Assembly (NCBI RefSeq): GCF_000619905.2
Contig: NZ_CP012371.1
Coordinates: 992,001 to 1,056,000 of the forward strand
From: Nitrosospira briensis C-128
GTDB taxonomy: Bacteria; Pseudomonadota; Gammaproteobacteria; Burkholderiales; Nitrosomonadaceae
Direction: 5' to 3'
Length of the DNA stretch: 64,000 bases
Part shown: positions 29,937-38,751 of the stretch, one piece after another
Layout: each line of letters starts with the position of its first letter
Numbering within the stretch: the stretch's first letter is position 1
The notes under the pieces: model-generated
The model's database searches: none
What the model was told of the DNA's origin: nothing
Seen by the model: only the letters and a program-made list of their open reading frames with translations
Translations under genes and position numbers: made by a program

Positions 29937-30155
29937 GCGCACTCGAGCCATTGGCTCGTATGTTCGAGCGGCCAGGAGCTCGATGGAGAGTACTTCACCG
30001 ACTGGCGGGAGAGCAGCCGCGCCCGCAAGCGTGTGGAAGTTTCCGCCAATGAAGATCTCCGCAATATTTCCACGGTGGTGGGGTTCGCACTTTTCGCGGG
30101 CCTGTTCTCAGCACGGGACTTTTTTGCATCTCTCAAGTATATGACTGTCATATAG
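29937..30155 (+). pseudogene. C-terminal fragment of an unrecognised membrane protein
   Basis: A 72-codon open stretch between TGA and TAG without a usable start. Its translation looks natural: an acidic DGEYFTDWRESSRARKRVEV region, then NISTVVGFALFAGLFSARDF, a likely membrane helix, and a short tail. It is opposite in direction to sbtA and lies in its upstream region. The family was not recognised; probably a decayed gene end. Confidence 0.3.
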
Positions 30156-30224
30156 CCCTCCGAAGGTGAATGAAGGTTTCTGGAACGGTGACGGAACCGG
30201 TAACGATTCCTTGGTGGATTCGCA

Positions 30225-30270
30225 TTGGTTTATCCTTGTTTGTAAAATTGGTTTATCCTTACTTGTAAAT
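30225..30270. repeat. tandem 23-bp direct repeat upstream of sbtA
   Basis: Two adjacent copies with 20 of 23 bases equal: both start TTGGTTTATCCTT and end TTGTAAA plus one base (30225-30247 and 30248-30270). A period near two helical turns suits a response regulator or other activator binding as a dimer. They lie about 360 bp before the sbtA start. Confidence 0.6.
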
Positions 30271-30512
30271 CGAAAATGTATAGAATGTCGAAAGCTGCAA
30301 CGGTAACAATAGTTTTTTTAATATCAGTGAAATCATGGAACAACTCGCTGTTTTATGGCTACGAAACAAACGTTATAGTTGTGCTGCCATGAAACACAGA
30401 TTGCCACAACCCATGTGAAGAACCTGTCGCGGGGTTGTGATTAATTTGTGAAAGGCAAAAAAAGAACGATCACGAAGCGTGATGTTTGTGGAAACCGCAA
30501 ATGCAGAGGGGA

Positions 30513-31808
30513 TTACGGAAAGGTGATGTGGAAAGTTGCGCCTTTTCCCGGCGTGCTGTCGACCTCTATAATCCAGCCATAGTGGTCGCAGATACGCTTG
30601 ACAATCGCAAGGCCGATTCCCAGGCCTTCGCCTTTCGTCGACCCGCGGAAGAAGCGCTCATAAAGGAGGGGCAGATAAGAAGGTTCGATACCGATGCCGG
30701 AATCGGAGATTGAAAGACGCTTCCGGCTGAAATTCACGCGAATGAAACCACGCTCTGTATATTGCACCGCATTGCGAAGCAGATTCACAAGAGCCGTGTG
30801 CAATGCTTGCCGGTTTAGCGTGAGAACGGCATTCGGCTCTACTGCAACCTCGAACATGAGGCGTTTTCGATATATTTCAGTGCATACAGGCTCTACTGCA
30901 TCGTAAACACACTCGGCGATTGCGACCGGCTCCATGATGCCCAGCGCCTGTTCGCGAGCAAGGAATAACAATGCCTGCAATTGTTCTCCCATGCGAGTCG
31001 CCGCGACCTCGATCATTCCGATGCGCGCCCGTGCCCTCTCGGAGAAGCCCGGTTCCGTAACGAGCAGTTCGCAACTCGTCAGGATGGTGGTGATCGGGGT
31101 ACGCAACTCGTGACTTATGTTCGCGGTGAACTCCTGCTCGCGCCGCAGCATGCGCGTGATACGGTTCTGATAGTCGTCCAGTGCACGGGCGAGTTGCGCC
31201 ACTTCCTCGTCCTGGCCGGGCTGGATCATTGTTGCGTCCTGCCCCGCACCGGGCGCCAGATGCCTTACTCGCTCCGCAAGATCGGTAACTTGCCTGACGA
31301 GTACTCCCGCAAGCAGATATCCCACCAGTAACGCAACTCCGACCACCGAAAGGAGCGATAAAATGATAAGAAGCCTGAGTTCCTGTTGCCGCTGATCATG
31401 GAGCCCGATTTCATAGGCAACAAGAAACTTGACGCCATCGACATGGCGTACCGCGACCCGAATCTCCTCCGGGCCCCTGAAAACCTTGTGGCGCCTATAG
31501 TTGAGCCCTTGCAAGTACGGTGGGAGCCTGGATTCCTCGGCGGGGTCATGGATGATGTACTTTTCGAGATTTGAGCCTACCTGGGGGACGAAATCGCTAC
31601 TCTGGCGATAGCGCTCGAGCAGATAGTCCATCTCGGTTTCCATGATCTGCTCGATATGCGCCTCTTCGATATCGTCAGAAGCAATATACAGGCTGATACC
31701 GAGCGTTCCGACGACGACTATGCAGAATACCGCAAAGGCCAGCGCAACTCGTCGGCGTAGGCCACGTTTAATCCCTGGCACGGGAAATGAGGCGGTACCC
31801 AAGTCCAT
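30513..31808 (-). CDS. sensor histidine kinase
   Basis: Membrane-bound two-component kinase of 431 residues. Order: TM1 (about 20-42), a periplasmic sensor of about 100 residues, TM2 (about 145-168), HAMP, HisKA with H233 in NISHELRTPITTIL, and HATPase_c with an N box (NLLRNAVQYTERG), G1 box (DSGIGI) and G2 box (GEGLGIGLAI). It overlaps the end of the response regulator gene by 41 bp, so the two are co-translated. The input signal is unknown; the short sensor domain has no recognised fold. The neighbouring bicarbonate genes are possible targets, by position only. Confidence 0.92.
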   Translation of the reverse strand: MDLGTASFPVPGIKRGLRRRVALAFAVFCIVVVGTLGISLYIASDDIEEAHIEQIMETEMDYLLERYRQSSDFVPQVGSNLEKYIIHDPAEESRLPPYLQGLNYRRHKVFRGPEEIRVAVRHVDGVKFLVAYEIGLHDQRQQELRLLIILSLLSVVGVALLVGYLLAGVLVRQVTDLAERVRHLAPGAGQDATMIQPGQDEEVAQLARALDDYQNRITRMLRREQEFTANISHELRTPITTILTSCELLVTEPGFSERARARIGMIEVAATRMGEQLQALLFLAREQALGIMEPVAIAECVYDAVEPVCTEIYRKRLMFEVAVEPNAVLTLNRQALHTALVNLLRNAVQYTERGFIRVNFSRKRLSISDSGIGIEPSYLPLLYERFFRGSTKGEGLGIGLAIVKRICDHYGWIIEVDSTPGKGATFHITFP

Positions 31809-32451
31809 GAATTGTCTCGATCGGATCGTAGCCGCCCGCGCGGCTCAAGGAACGGCGTAGTTCATGCATGTGGCTGCGCAATGTATCGCTGGTTCCCTGC
31901 GTGTCGCCCCAGACTTCCGATTCAAGTTCCCTGCGGCTGAACACGCGGCCAGGCTCGCTCATCATGAGTGCGAGCAGCCGGATACATTTGGGGGGCAGCT
32001 TGACGGGTGTGCCGGCAAAAAGCACCGATAGCGATTTGGGATCGAATGACAGATCCCCGGTTTCCAGCATGCGGCTGGTCACTTTGCCACCATGCCGTTT
32101 ATGCATCGCAACGAGGCGGGCTTCGACTTCTTTCAGCGCGAACGGCTTGATCATGTAATCGTCGGCGCCGTGATCAAATCCTTTGAGTTTATCTTCCAGC
32201 GTATCCCGCGCTGTCAGCATCAGCACGGGTGTGTCAAGGTCAGCTTCCTGCCGAAGTTTCCGACATAATGTAATGCCGTCCATGGCAGGGAGACCAAGAT
32301 CAAGCAGAATCCCATCAAATTTCTGCGTTACCGCGAGATGCAGGCCGGTGATACCGTCAGCGGCGGCATCGACACTGTGACCGCGGGCCTCGAGAAAATC
32401 GTAGAGGTTTGTGGCGATAGCCGGATCATCTTCAATAATAAGTATATGCAC
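31768..32451 (-). CDS. OmpR/PhoB family response regulator
   Basis: 227-residue DNA-binding regulator. The receiver domain has the acidic pocket EDD (7-9), phosphoacceptor D51 (LLDLGLPAMDG), T80 in MLTARD and K102 in IKPFA. The C-terminal winged-helix domain ends ETIHGLGYRLISRARD, typical of the OmpR group. It is the first gene of a two-gene unit with the histidine kinase. Target operators are not proven; the repeated motifs near sbtA and SulP are candidates. Confidence 0.93.
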   Translation of the reverse strand: MHILIIEDDPAIATNLYDFLEARGHSVDAAADGITGLHLAVTQKFDGILLDLGLPAMDGITLCRKLRQEADLDTPVLMLTARDTLEDKLKGFDHGADDYMIKPFALKEVEARLVAMHKRHGGKVTSRMLETGDLSFDPKSLSVLFAGTPVKLPPKCIRLLALMMSEPGRVFSRRELESEVWGDTQGTSDTLRSHMHELRRSLSRAGGYDPIETIHGLGYRLISRARD

Positions 32452-32675
32452 GGGAAGGCTTACTAAAAAATTATAAGATAAAGCGGCTTATCGGTTTTAA
32501 CAACACCTGGAGAATATGCCCGATTTGAAAAATGTAGCTGATTCCGGTAGAAATAAATCAACGTCGATCCAGGTCGCTACTCGCGTTTGGTCGACCTGAG
32601 GCTTCGTTGAGAATCTAGCACAGTTCGATATGTTTTGTTGGTATTTAGTGCCTTTTTTATTTATAAAATTGGGTG

Positions 32676-33737
32676 CTAGCGATATTTTCGGCTGAGGGCA
32701 TGAACTGCTTCCACCAGTGTCAGGGCATTCTCCGGTGGAGTAAACTGCGAAATGCCATGACCAAGATTGAAAACGTGACCGTTGCCTTTTCCGTAACCGG
32801 AAAGAATTTTTTCCACTTCAGCAGCAATCACTTCCGGTGTCGAGAATAGCACCGCGGGGTCGAGATTTCCTTGCAAGGCAACCTTGTGCCCAACCCGTCG
32901 GCGCGCCTCGGCGATATCCATGGTCCAGTCGAGCCCAACCGCATCACAACCGCTATCCGCAATGCTCTCCAGCCATAGCCCGCCGCCCTTCGTAAAAACG
33001 ATGTTAGGCACGCGCTCGCCGCCATGCTCCCGCTTTAGTCCCGCTAGTATCTGACTGATATAACGCAAGGAAAATTCCCGATAGGCTGCGTGGGACAAGG
33101 CGCCGCCCCAGGTATCGAAAATCATCACAGCCTGGGCACCGGATTCGATTTGTGCATTCAGATAAGCGATTGCCGCCTGCGCGGTAATATCGAGAATGTG
33201 ATGCAACAGATCCGGCCGCTGGTACAACATGGTTTTGATCTGACGGAAATCGGTACCGCCGCAGCCCTCCACCATATAACAGGCAAGCGTGAAAGGGCTG
33301 CCGGAAAAGCCGATCAGCGGAACTCGGTTGTCCAGCGTCCTTCGGATTTGTGAAACCGCATCCATCACGTAACGCAGGTGTACTCCGGGATCAGGTACCG
33401 TCAGTGCACGAATCTCCCATTCTTCACGTAACGGCCGCTCGAACTTGGGCCCCTCGCCATCCGAGAAATAGAGTCCCAACCCCATTGCATCGGGGATGGT
33501 TAGAATGTCCGAAAACAATATCGCGGCATCCAGCGGGAACCGCGCCAGGGGCTGCATTGTAACTTCAGTCGCGAAATCGGGGTTTTTGCACAGAGCGAGA
33601 AAGTTGCCGGCACGAGCGCGCGTCTGGTTGTACTCGGGTAAATATCGCCCAGCCTGACGCATCATCCACACCGGGGTGTATTCAGTAGGTTGCCGCAGGA
33701 GAGCCCGCAGCAGGGTATCGTTCTTCAATCTTGTCAT
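32676..33737 (-). CDS. hemE: uroporphyrinogen decarboxylase
   Basis: Converts uroporphyrinogen III to coproporphyrinogen III in haem synthesis. The 353-residue length is standard. The N-terminal signature [16 protein letters not shown] carries the active-site Arg residues, [15 protein letters not shown] the catalytic Asp, and [17 protein letters not shown] is the second family signature. The C-terminal NLGHGI segment is also conserved. It is transcribed alone, with over 200 bp on each side. hemJ, another haem gene, lies about 3 kb away on the same strand. Confidence 0.97.
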   Translation of the reverse strand: MTRLKNDTLLRALLRQPTEYTPVWMMRQAGRYLPEYNQTRARAGNFLALCKNPDFATEVTMQPLARFPLDAAILFSDILTIPDAMGLGLYFSDGEGPKFERPLREEWEIRALTVPDPGVHLRYVMDAVSQIRRTLDNRVPLIGFSGSPFTLACYMVEGCGGTDFRQIKTMLYQRPDLLHHILDITAQAAIAYLNAQIESGAQAVMIFDTWGGALSHAAYREFSLRYISQILAGLKREHGGERVPNIVFTKGGGLWLESIADSGCDAVGLDWTMDIAEARRRVGHKVALQGNLDPAVLFSTPEVIAAEVEKILSGYGKGNGHVFNLGHGISQFTPPENALTLVEAVHALSRKYR

Positions 33738-33996
33738 CGACTCCAGTTTAATCGTACAAACTCAGCAAGACACAGCATCGTTTATGCGCCAGTTGCCGGG
33801 TAACAGCTTGTATCCCGGATCATACGCCGTTAGAACTTATCTTCCTGTAGACAGGTTGTTCATGAGCTTAACCTGCTAATGTTATCAGCTATTGGCTTCC
33901 GGGTACATGCTCACGGCCAGTGGCGATTGTTGCGGCGCTTTTATCCTTGCCGGCGCCGGCCTGTACAGTGATCACAAATATGAATAAGGGTATTGA
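33738..33996. other. intergenic region upstream of hemE
   Basis: About 260 bp between the hemE start and MITE copy 2. No credible gene was seen; it should contain the hemE promoter. The final TGA (33994-33996) is the left target duplication of the element. Confidence 0.4.
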
Positions 33997-34384
33997 ACCT
34001 AAATCCGGTAGTTGACCGCTCCTTTCATAGATCAGTATCATGATTAATAACAATATTTCATATTATTTGACGCTCACCTTCCGGGGGAGGTCGCTACGGG
34101 GTGAATTGCACAGTTTTTGCGGTACATGGCTGCGTTGCAACTCCTTGGAATGGAACGGCGCCCCGAAGCTTCGCCCGAGGGACCCCGCGAAGCGGGGATC
34201 GGGCAGCGCAGGGGATGCCGCGATCGCGCTCCACACGCAAGGGGGCGCCCGCATCCCGCTTCGGAGTCGCACCTTCCTGCGGAAGGCACTGCTCCGCCCT
34301 GCGCGGTCGTATTCCGCGTCATTGCGCCTTGCCCTGCACCCCAAAAACCGTACACTTCTCCCCGTCCAACTACCGGATTTAGGT
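33997..34384 (+). mobile_element. MITE-like palindromic element, copy 2 (388 bp, with GC-rich insert)
   Basis: Terminal inverted repeat ACCTAAATCCGGTAGTTG at both ends (perfect), flanked by TGA at 33994-33996 and 34385-34387. The outer parts match copy 3 closely. Between GGAATGGAACG and ATTCCGCGTC it carries about 150 extra bases, roughly 34153-34310, that are GC-rich and self-complementary (for example CCCCGC-GAA-GCGGGG). It lies 33 bp beyond the dgt stop. Confidence 0.85.
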
Positions 34385-34420
34385 TGAAGGTTCAGCAGCA
34401 GCAAAGGCATAGCAGAAGCG

Positions 34421-35542
34421 TCAGCTCTCCTCGATGGCAAATAATCGCCGATATTCCCGAATTGCATAGCGATCCGTCATGCCGGCAACATAATCGGCAA
34501 CTGCCTGATGTTTATCGTGATGATACTTTGACTGAAATACTGGAGGAAGCAACCGGATATCCGAGCAAAACGCCTTGAAAAGTGCTTCGATCGTGTGTCG
34601 CGCCTTGGCACTCATGCGCGCCACTTTGTAGTGCCGGTACAGATAGTCCCGCAGAAATTTTTTCAGTTCCTGCTGCTCCTGCCAGATTTCCTCGCTGAAA
34701 CCAACGAGGTACGGGGCCGCCCGCACAGCTTCAAGACTATCCGGGCAGTTATGCGCGATATTGGCGGCACTTTGTCTGGTCAGATCCCCCACCAGCGTAT
34801 TGATCATGCGCCGGACGGTTTCATGGATCAAACGCCGCCCGGAGATCTCAGGGTAATGACTTTTTGCCATCGACAAATGCCGCGCGAATATTTTGACCTC
34901 CACAAGCTGCTCCAGCGTAATCAGGCCGGAGCGCAAGCCATCGTCTACGTCGTGGTTGTTGTAGGCAATTTCATCGGCGAGGTTGGCCAATTGTGCCTCC
35001 AGCGACGGTCGCTGATCCGAAAGGAAGCGCTCGCCCACATCTCCAAGTTTAACGGCATTCTTTCTGGCGCAGTGCTTGAGGATGCCTTCACGCGTTTCAA
35101 AGCACAAATTCAAACCGTCAAATGCGCCATAACGTTCTTCCAGCACATCTACCACACGCAGAGACTGCAAATTGTGCTCGAAGCCGCCGTAATCTTTCAT
35201 GCAGTCGTTCAGCGCTTCCTGCCCGGCATGACCAAATGGCGTATGACCGAGGTCATGCGCCAAGGCAATGGCTTCAACCAGATCTTCGTTGAGATGCAGA
35301 TTGCGCGCGACCGAGCGGCCGATTTGCGCTACCTCCAGGCTATGCGTCAAGCGCGTGCGAAACAGGTCGCCTTCGTGATTTACAAAAACCTGAGTTTTGT
35401 ATACAAGCCTGCGAAATGCGGTGGAATGAATGATGCGATCGCGATCACGCTGGAAGGCGGTACGTCCCGGTGCTGATTCTTCCGCGATGCGGCGGCCGCG
35501 CGAACTGGCCGGGGTTACTGCATAAGGCGCCAGCTCATGCAT
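34421..35542 (-). CDS. dgt: deoxyguanosinetriphosphate triphosphohydrolase-like protein
   Basis: HD-domain dNTPase of 373 residues that hydrolyses dNTPs to nucleoside and triphosphate. Metal ligands are H67 ([10 protein letters not shown]) and H96-D97 ([11 protein letters not shown]). The N-terminal [20 protein letters not shown] segment is typical of the type 2 subgroup. It starts inside the end of aroB (8-bp overlap), so the two are one operon, an arrangement common in beta-proteobacteria. A MITE copy follows its stop. Confidence 0.92.
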   Translation of the reverse strand: MHELAPYAVTPASSRGRRIAEESAPGRTAFQRDRDRIIHSTAFRRLVYKTQVFVNHEGDLFRTRLTHSLEVAQIGRSVARNLHLNEDLVEAIALAHDLGHTPFGHAGQEALNDCMKDYGGFEHNLQSLRVVDVLEERYGAFDGLNLCFETREGILKHCARKNAVKLGDVGERFLSDQRPSLEAQLANLADEIAYNNHDVDDGLRSGLITLEQLVEVKIFARHLSMAKSHYPEISGRRLIHETVRRMINTLVGDLTRQSAANIAHNCPDSLEAVRAAPYLVGFSEEIWQEQQELKKFLRDYLYRHYKVARMSAKARHTIEALFKAFCSDIRLLPPVFQSKYHHDKHQAVADYVAGMTDRYAIREYRRLFAIEES

Positions 35543-36635
35543 CGGCAGTACATTCCATAAGCGTTTCAGCCAATATCTCTGCCGGCACGTCGGAATGGAG
35601 CACGGCCTCGCCTATATGCCGGAGTAAAATGAAACGCATATTCCCTCCCTCTACCTTCTTGTCCAGCCCCATCAGGGTCAGGTATTTTTCCGGTCCGAGA
35701 TTGGGCGCCACGGCAGAAAGCCCTGCTTGCGCATAAATTTTCCGGATTCGCTCTACCTCGGCCTCACCGATCATCCCCATGCGCTTAGACAGTTCCGCAG
35801 CCAGCATCGTACCGGCTGCAACTGCTTCGCCATGCAACCAGACACCGTAACCCATCGCATTTTCAATTGCGTGACCAAAGGTATGTCCGAGATTGAGTAA
35901 TGCCCGAACACCGCTTTCGCGTTCATCTGCTTGCACAACTTCCGCCTTGTTCACGCAGCTTCGGCGTATTGCTTCGACCAGCACATCAGCATCGCGGGTA
36001 AGGAGCTTGTCCATATTCTGTTCCAACCACTCCAGGAAGCCGAGATCCCGGATAAGGCCATACTTGATGACCTCGGCAATGCCTGCCCGCAGTTCCCTTT
36101 CCGGCAACGTATCGAGCGTTGCTGTGTCCGCCAGGACGACCCGAGGTTGATAAAAAGCACCGATCATGTTTTTGCCAAGCGGATGATTGATACCTGTCTT
36201 GCCGCCGACCGAAGAATCCACCTGTGCCAGAAGCGTCGTTGGAATTTGAATAAACGGCACGCCCCGCAAATAGGTTGCGGCAGCAAACCCGGCCAAATCA
36301 CCCACGACTCCGCCGCCAAGGGCGATGATGGGCGTGCTCCGTTCACAGCGGTGACGAAGAAGCGCATCGAATATGAAGTTCAGCGTCTGCCAATTCTTGT
36401 GCGCTTCCCCATCAGGGAGAATGATGGGAACAGTCGCCACGCCCTGGTCTTCCAGCGCACTACGCAGCCTTTCCATATAAAGTGGCGCTACCGTAGTGTT
36501 TGTGACGATTGCGGCGCGCTTTCGCGGCAAGAGGTCGAGGATAATTTCGGAATGGCTCAGAATGCCATTGCCGATATGGATCGGGTAACTACGCTCACTT
36601 GGCGTAGAGGCAAAATCTACCGTGATTGTTTGCAT
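35535..36635 (-). CDS. aroB: 3-dehydroquinate synthase
   Basis: Second enzyme of the shikimate pathway, converting DAHP to 3-dehydroquinate with NAD+ and a divalent metal. The 366-residue protein shows the NAD-binding [19 protein letters not shown], the substrate region [19 protein letters not shown] and [15 protein letters not shown], the metal ligands in [10 protein letters not shown], and two His-containing segments [11 protein letters not shown] and [10 protein letters not shown]. It is the first gene of an aroB-dgt pair. No aroK (shikimate kinase) is adjacent. Confidence 0.97.
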   Translation of the reverse strand: MQTITVDFASTPSERSYPIHIGNGILSHSEIILDLLPRKRAAIVTNTTVAPLYMERLRSALEDQGVATVPIILPDGEAHKNWQTLNFIFDALLRHRCERSTPIIALGGGVVGDLAGFAAATYLRGVPFIQIPTTLLAQVDSSVGGKTGINHPLGKNMIGAFYQPRVVLADTATLDTLPERELRAGIAEVIKYGLIRDLGFLEWLEQNMDKLLTRDADVLVEAIRRSCVNKAEVVQADERESGVRALLNLGHTFGHAIENAMGYGVWLHGEAVAAGTMLAAELSKRMGMIGEAEVERIRKIYAQAGLSAVAPNLGPEKYLTLMGLDKKVEGGNMRFILLRHIGEAVLHSDVPAEILAETLMECTADA

Positions 36636-36733
36636 GGTTTAGTGGTTCGCGACGTACGATCTCAATTCTTGTCTACCTGATGATCAACAGGTTTTTGTTC
36701 GGAGGAACTCATGATGAGATAGCAAGCGATCTC

Positions 36734-37147
36734 TCAAAACGGCTTTACCACAACCAGGATTACCACCGCAATCAGGATCACCACTGGAAATTCATTGAAC
36801 CACCGGTAATAAACATGGCTGCGCCGATTGCGATCATGCTTGAAATCTGCAAGCAGTTTTCCACAGTAGAGGTGATACACGATCAGCACGATCACTAGCG
36901 CAAGTTTTGCATGCAACCAACCACCAGAAATTCCATAACCCAGCCAGAGCCAAAGACCAAAGAGAACTGTCAGCACGGCGCCGGGCGTCATGATCCCATA
37001 ATAAAGTTTGCGCTCCATCACCTTGAAGCGTTCGACACCCGGCATATCATCGCTCATCGCGTGATAGACAAACAGGCGCGGCAAGTAAAACAATCCCGCA
37101 AACCAGGTCACCATGAAAATGATGTGTAGCGATTTTATCCAGAGCAT
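36734..37147 (-). CDS. hemJ: protoporphyrinogen IX oxidase, HemJ type
   Basis: 137-residue integral membrane protein with four hydrophobic segments. It matches the HemJ (formerly UPF0093) family: MLWIKSLHIIFMVTWFAGLFYLPRLFVYH with the conserved His, MERKLYYGIMTPGAVLT, and YHLYCGKLLADF with a second conserved His. HemJ oxidises protoporphyrinogen IX in bacteria without HemG or HemY. It stands alone about 100 bp downstream of the aroB start. Confidence 0.9.
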   Translation of the reverse strand: MLWIKSLHIIFMVTWFAGLFYLPRLFVYHAMSDDMPGVERFKVMERKLYYGIMTPGAVLTVLFGLWLWLGYGISGGWLHAKLALVIVLIVYHLYCGKLLADFKHDRNRRSHVYYRWFNEFPVVILIAVVILVVVKPF

Positions 37148-37454
37148 CTGTGATTCTTTTTAACCTGCACCAGGCATCTATATGAGGTCGGGGGTGATTA
37201 TGGCGCGGAGAGCGAGCACGGGCATCTGCCACGAGAACCGGGTGACCCACCCTGCAAGACCACAAAAACAGCGAAAAACCCAGCAGCCGATTATTTCATC
37301 GGGTGGCTGTAAGCCAGCACCTTGCAGAAATCGAGCATACTATAGCTGATCACCCCGGGATGGGAAAAGGAATATCATCGAGAACGCATCTTGGCGCAGC
37401 AGGAAGCCGGGGGGGAAATCTACATGCTATAAAAAAGCATATGGAACCCGGTTG
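37148..37454. other. intergenic, no feature recognised
   Basis: 307 bp between the hemJ start and the nfu stop. No credible ORF or RNA was seen. It should contain the hemJ promoter and the end of the suf transcript; no strong terminator was found. Confidence 0.4.
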
Positions 37455-38015
37455 TTATAGTGCGACGACCTCGATATCGGGCTCTATTGATCTCAGCATA
37501 TTCTGAATACCTCGCAGCGTGCCTGAGATCGAGCTCGGGCATGTGCCGCAAGCACCTTGATAATGAACGCTGAGCTTGTTGCCATCGAGCCCGAGCACAT
37601 GCAGGTCGCCGCCGTCACTTTGGAGATAAGGACGAACCTCCTCGTCGAGCATGATATTGATGGTATCGAGCCGCTGCTGGTCCTCCGGACTTAAACCGGC
37701 AATTGCACTGGTTGCCGCGGCGACTGTTGCGGCTGATTGCGCATCGGCTGCAGGCGCGGCGCGGATCGGATCGGCCACCTCGCGCGCAAGGTCTTGCCAG
37801 TCGGCGCCGCCATCTTGCGTTATCGTGATCCAGCGATCGACATAAAAGACGTTAGTCACATGATCGATGTCGAACAATGCCGTGGCAAGTGGATCGTCTT
37901 TCGCCTGCTCGGCATTGTCATATGAGCATGTCACCCCCCAGGTCAATGGCTCCTTCAGGATGAACTTCAGCGCATTTCGATTCGGGGTACCTTCTATTTC
38001 CGCTATTTTTGGCAT
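37455..38015 (-). CDS. nfu: NifU-like Fe-S scaffold (Nfu) protein
   Basis: 186-residue carrier that receives and passes on Fe-S clusters. The N-terminal half is an Nfu_N-type domain (TPNRNALKFILKEPL), then an Ala-rich linker near residues 85-108, then the NifU-like domain with the cluster-binding CxxC in GACGTCPSS. It is the last gene of the suf cluster but is separated from sufU by a 238-bp MITE, whose edge lies 15 bp before the ATG. A Shine-Dalgarno (AAAGGAACAGGAA) survives in between. Confidence 0.9.
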   Translation of the reverse strand: MPKIAEIEGTPNRNALKFILKEPLTWGVTCSYDNAEQAKDDPLATALFDIDHVTNVFYVDRWITITQDGGADWQDLAREVADPIRAAPAADAQSAATVAAATSAIAGLSPEDQQRLDTINIMLDEEVRPYLQSDGGDLHVLGLDGNKLSVHYQGACGTCPSSISGTLRGIQNMLRSIEPDIEVVAL

Positions 38016-38030
38016 TTCCTGTTCCTTTCA

Positions 38031-38268
38031 ACCTAAATCCGGTAGTTGGACGGGGTGAAGTGTACGGTTTTTTGGGTGCAGGGCAAGGCGCAACGACGCG
38101 GAATGGTCGTTCCATTCCAAGGAATTGCAACGCAGCCATGTGCCCCAAAAATTGTGCAATTCATCTCGTAGCGCCCTCACCCGGAAGGTGAGCGTCAAAT
38201 AATATGAAATATTGTTGTTAATCATAACACTGGTCTATTAAATGAGCGGTCAACTACCGGATTTAGGT
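38031..38268 (-). mobile_element. MITE-like palindromic element, copy 3 (238 bp) between sufU and nfu
   Basis: Inverted relative to copies 1 and 2. The terminal repeats are perfect (ACCTAAATCCGGTAGTTG), flanked by TCA at 38028-38030 and 38269-38271. Internal hairpins include CTCACC-CGGAA-GGTGAG and GGAATGG-TCGTT-CCATTCC. The right target copy is the reverse complement of the sufU stop codon TGA, so the insertion leaves SufU intact. Confidence 0.88.
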
Positions 38269-38751
38269 TCAAGCATCACCTATTGGAGCATGCATCGGAT
38301 CATCCTCGGACTCGGTCGAGGTGGTGGTAACGGCATTGAGCGCAGCATGCAGCGTGTGCCACGGCAAAATAGCACATTTTACACGCGTTGGCAGATCACG
38401 CACACCCGCAAATACCGTGAGCCGCCCCAGGTGATGCTGACCCTCGAGATCGAGCGTGCCGGTCGCCATATCACGAAACTCCTTGATCAGCGTCTCTGCA
38501 TCCGCGCGCGTTTTGCCTTTCACGACGGTGGTCATCATCGAGGCCGATGCCTTGCAGATCGCGCATGATTCACCGTGGAACGCGATGCCGTCAATGCGCT
38601 CTCCATCGAGGTTTAGCGCAATGTCGAGGTGATCGCCGCATAATGGGTTATGGCCAACCGCGTGGTGGCTCGCTTTATCCAGCGTGCCATAATTGCGGGG
38701 CTTCTTGTTGTGGTCGAGAATAACTTCTTGATAGAGCGATTTCGTGATCAT
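38269..38751 (-). CDS. sufU: SUF system scaffold/sulfur acceptor SufU
   Basis: 160-residue U-type protein that takes persulfide sulfur from SufS. Ligand cysteines sit in NPLCGD, ESCAICKAS and RVKCAILPW, with the usual loop between the second and third. The ATG at 38751 shares its first base with the sufS stop (TAATG); a longer reading frame to 38883 is not needed. The last codons read GGT GAT GCT TGA, and the TGA is the target duplication of the MITE. Confidence 0.93.
   Translation of the reverse strand: MITKSLYQEVILDHNKKPRNYGTLDKASHHAVGHNPLCGDHLDIALNLDGERIDGIAFHGESCAICKASASMMTTVVKGKTRADAETLIKEFRDMATGTLDLEGQHHLGRLTVFAGVRDLPTRVKCAILPWHTLHAALNAVTTTSTESEDDPMHAPIGDA

Noticed and set aside
34040-34578. 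Several ORFs of 90-150 codons overlapping MITE copy 2
   Set aside because: They lie within the repeat and its GC-rich insert, in several frames at once, with no Shine-Dalgarno and no protein-like pattern. The same frame beginning MINNNISYYLTLTF recurs in each MITE copy only because the DNA is repeated.
34595-35476. 293-codon plus-strand frame over dgt
   Set aside because: Shadow of the dgt gene, whose HD motifs are intact on the minus strand.
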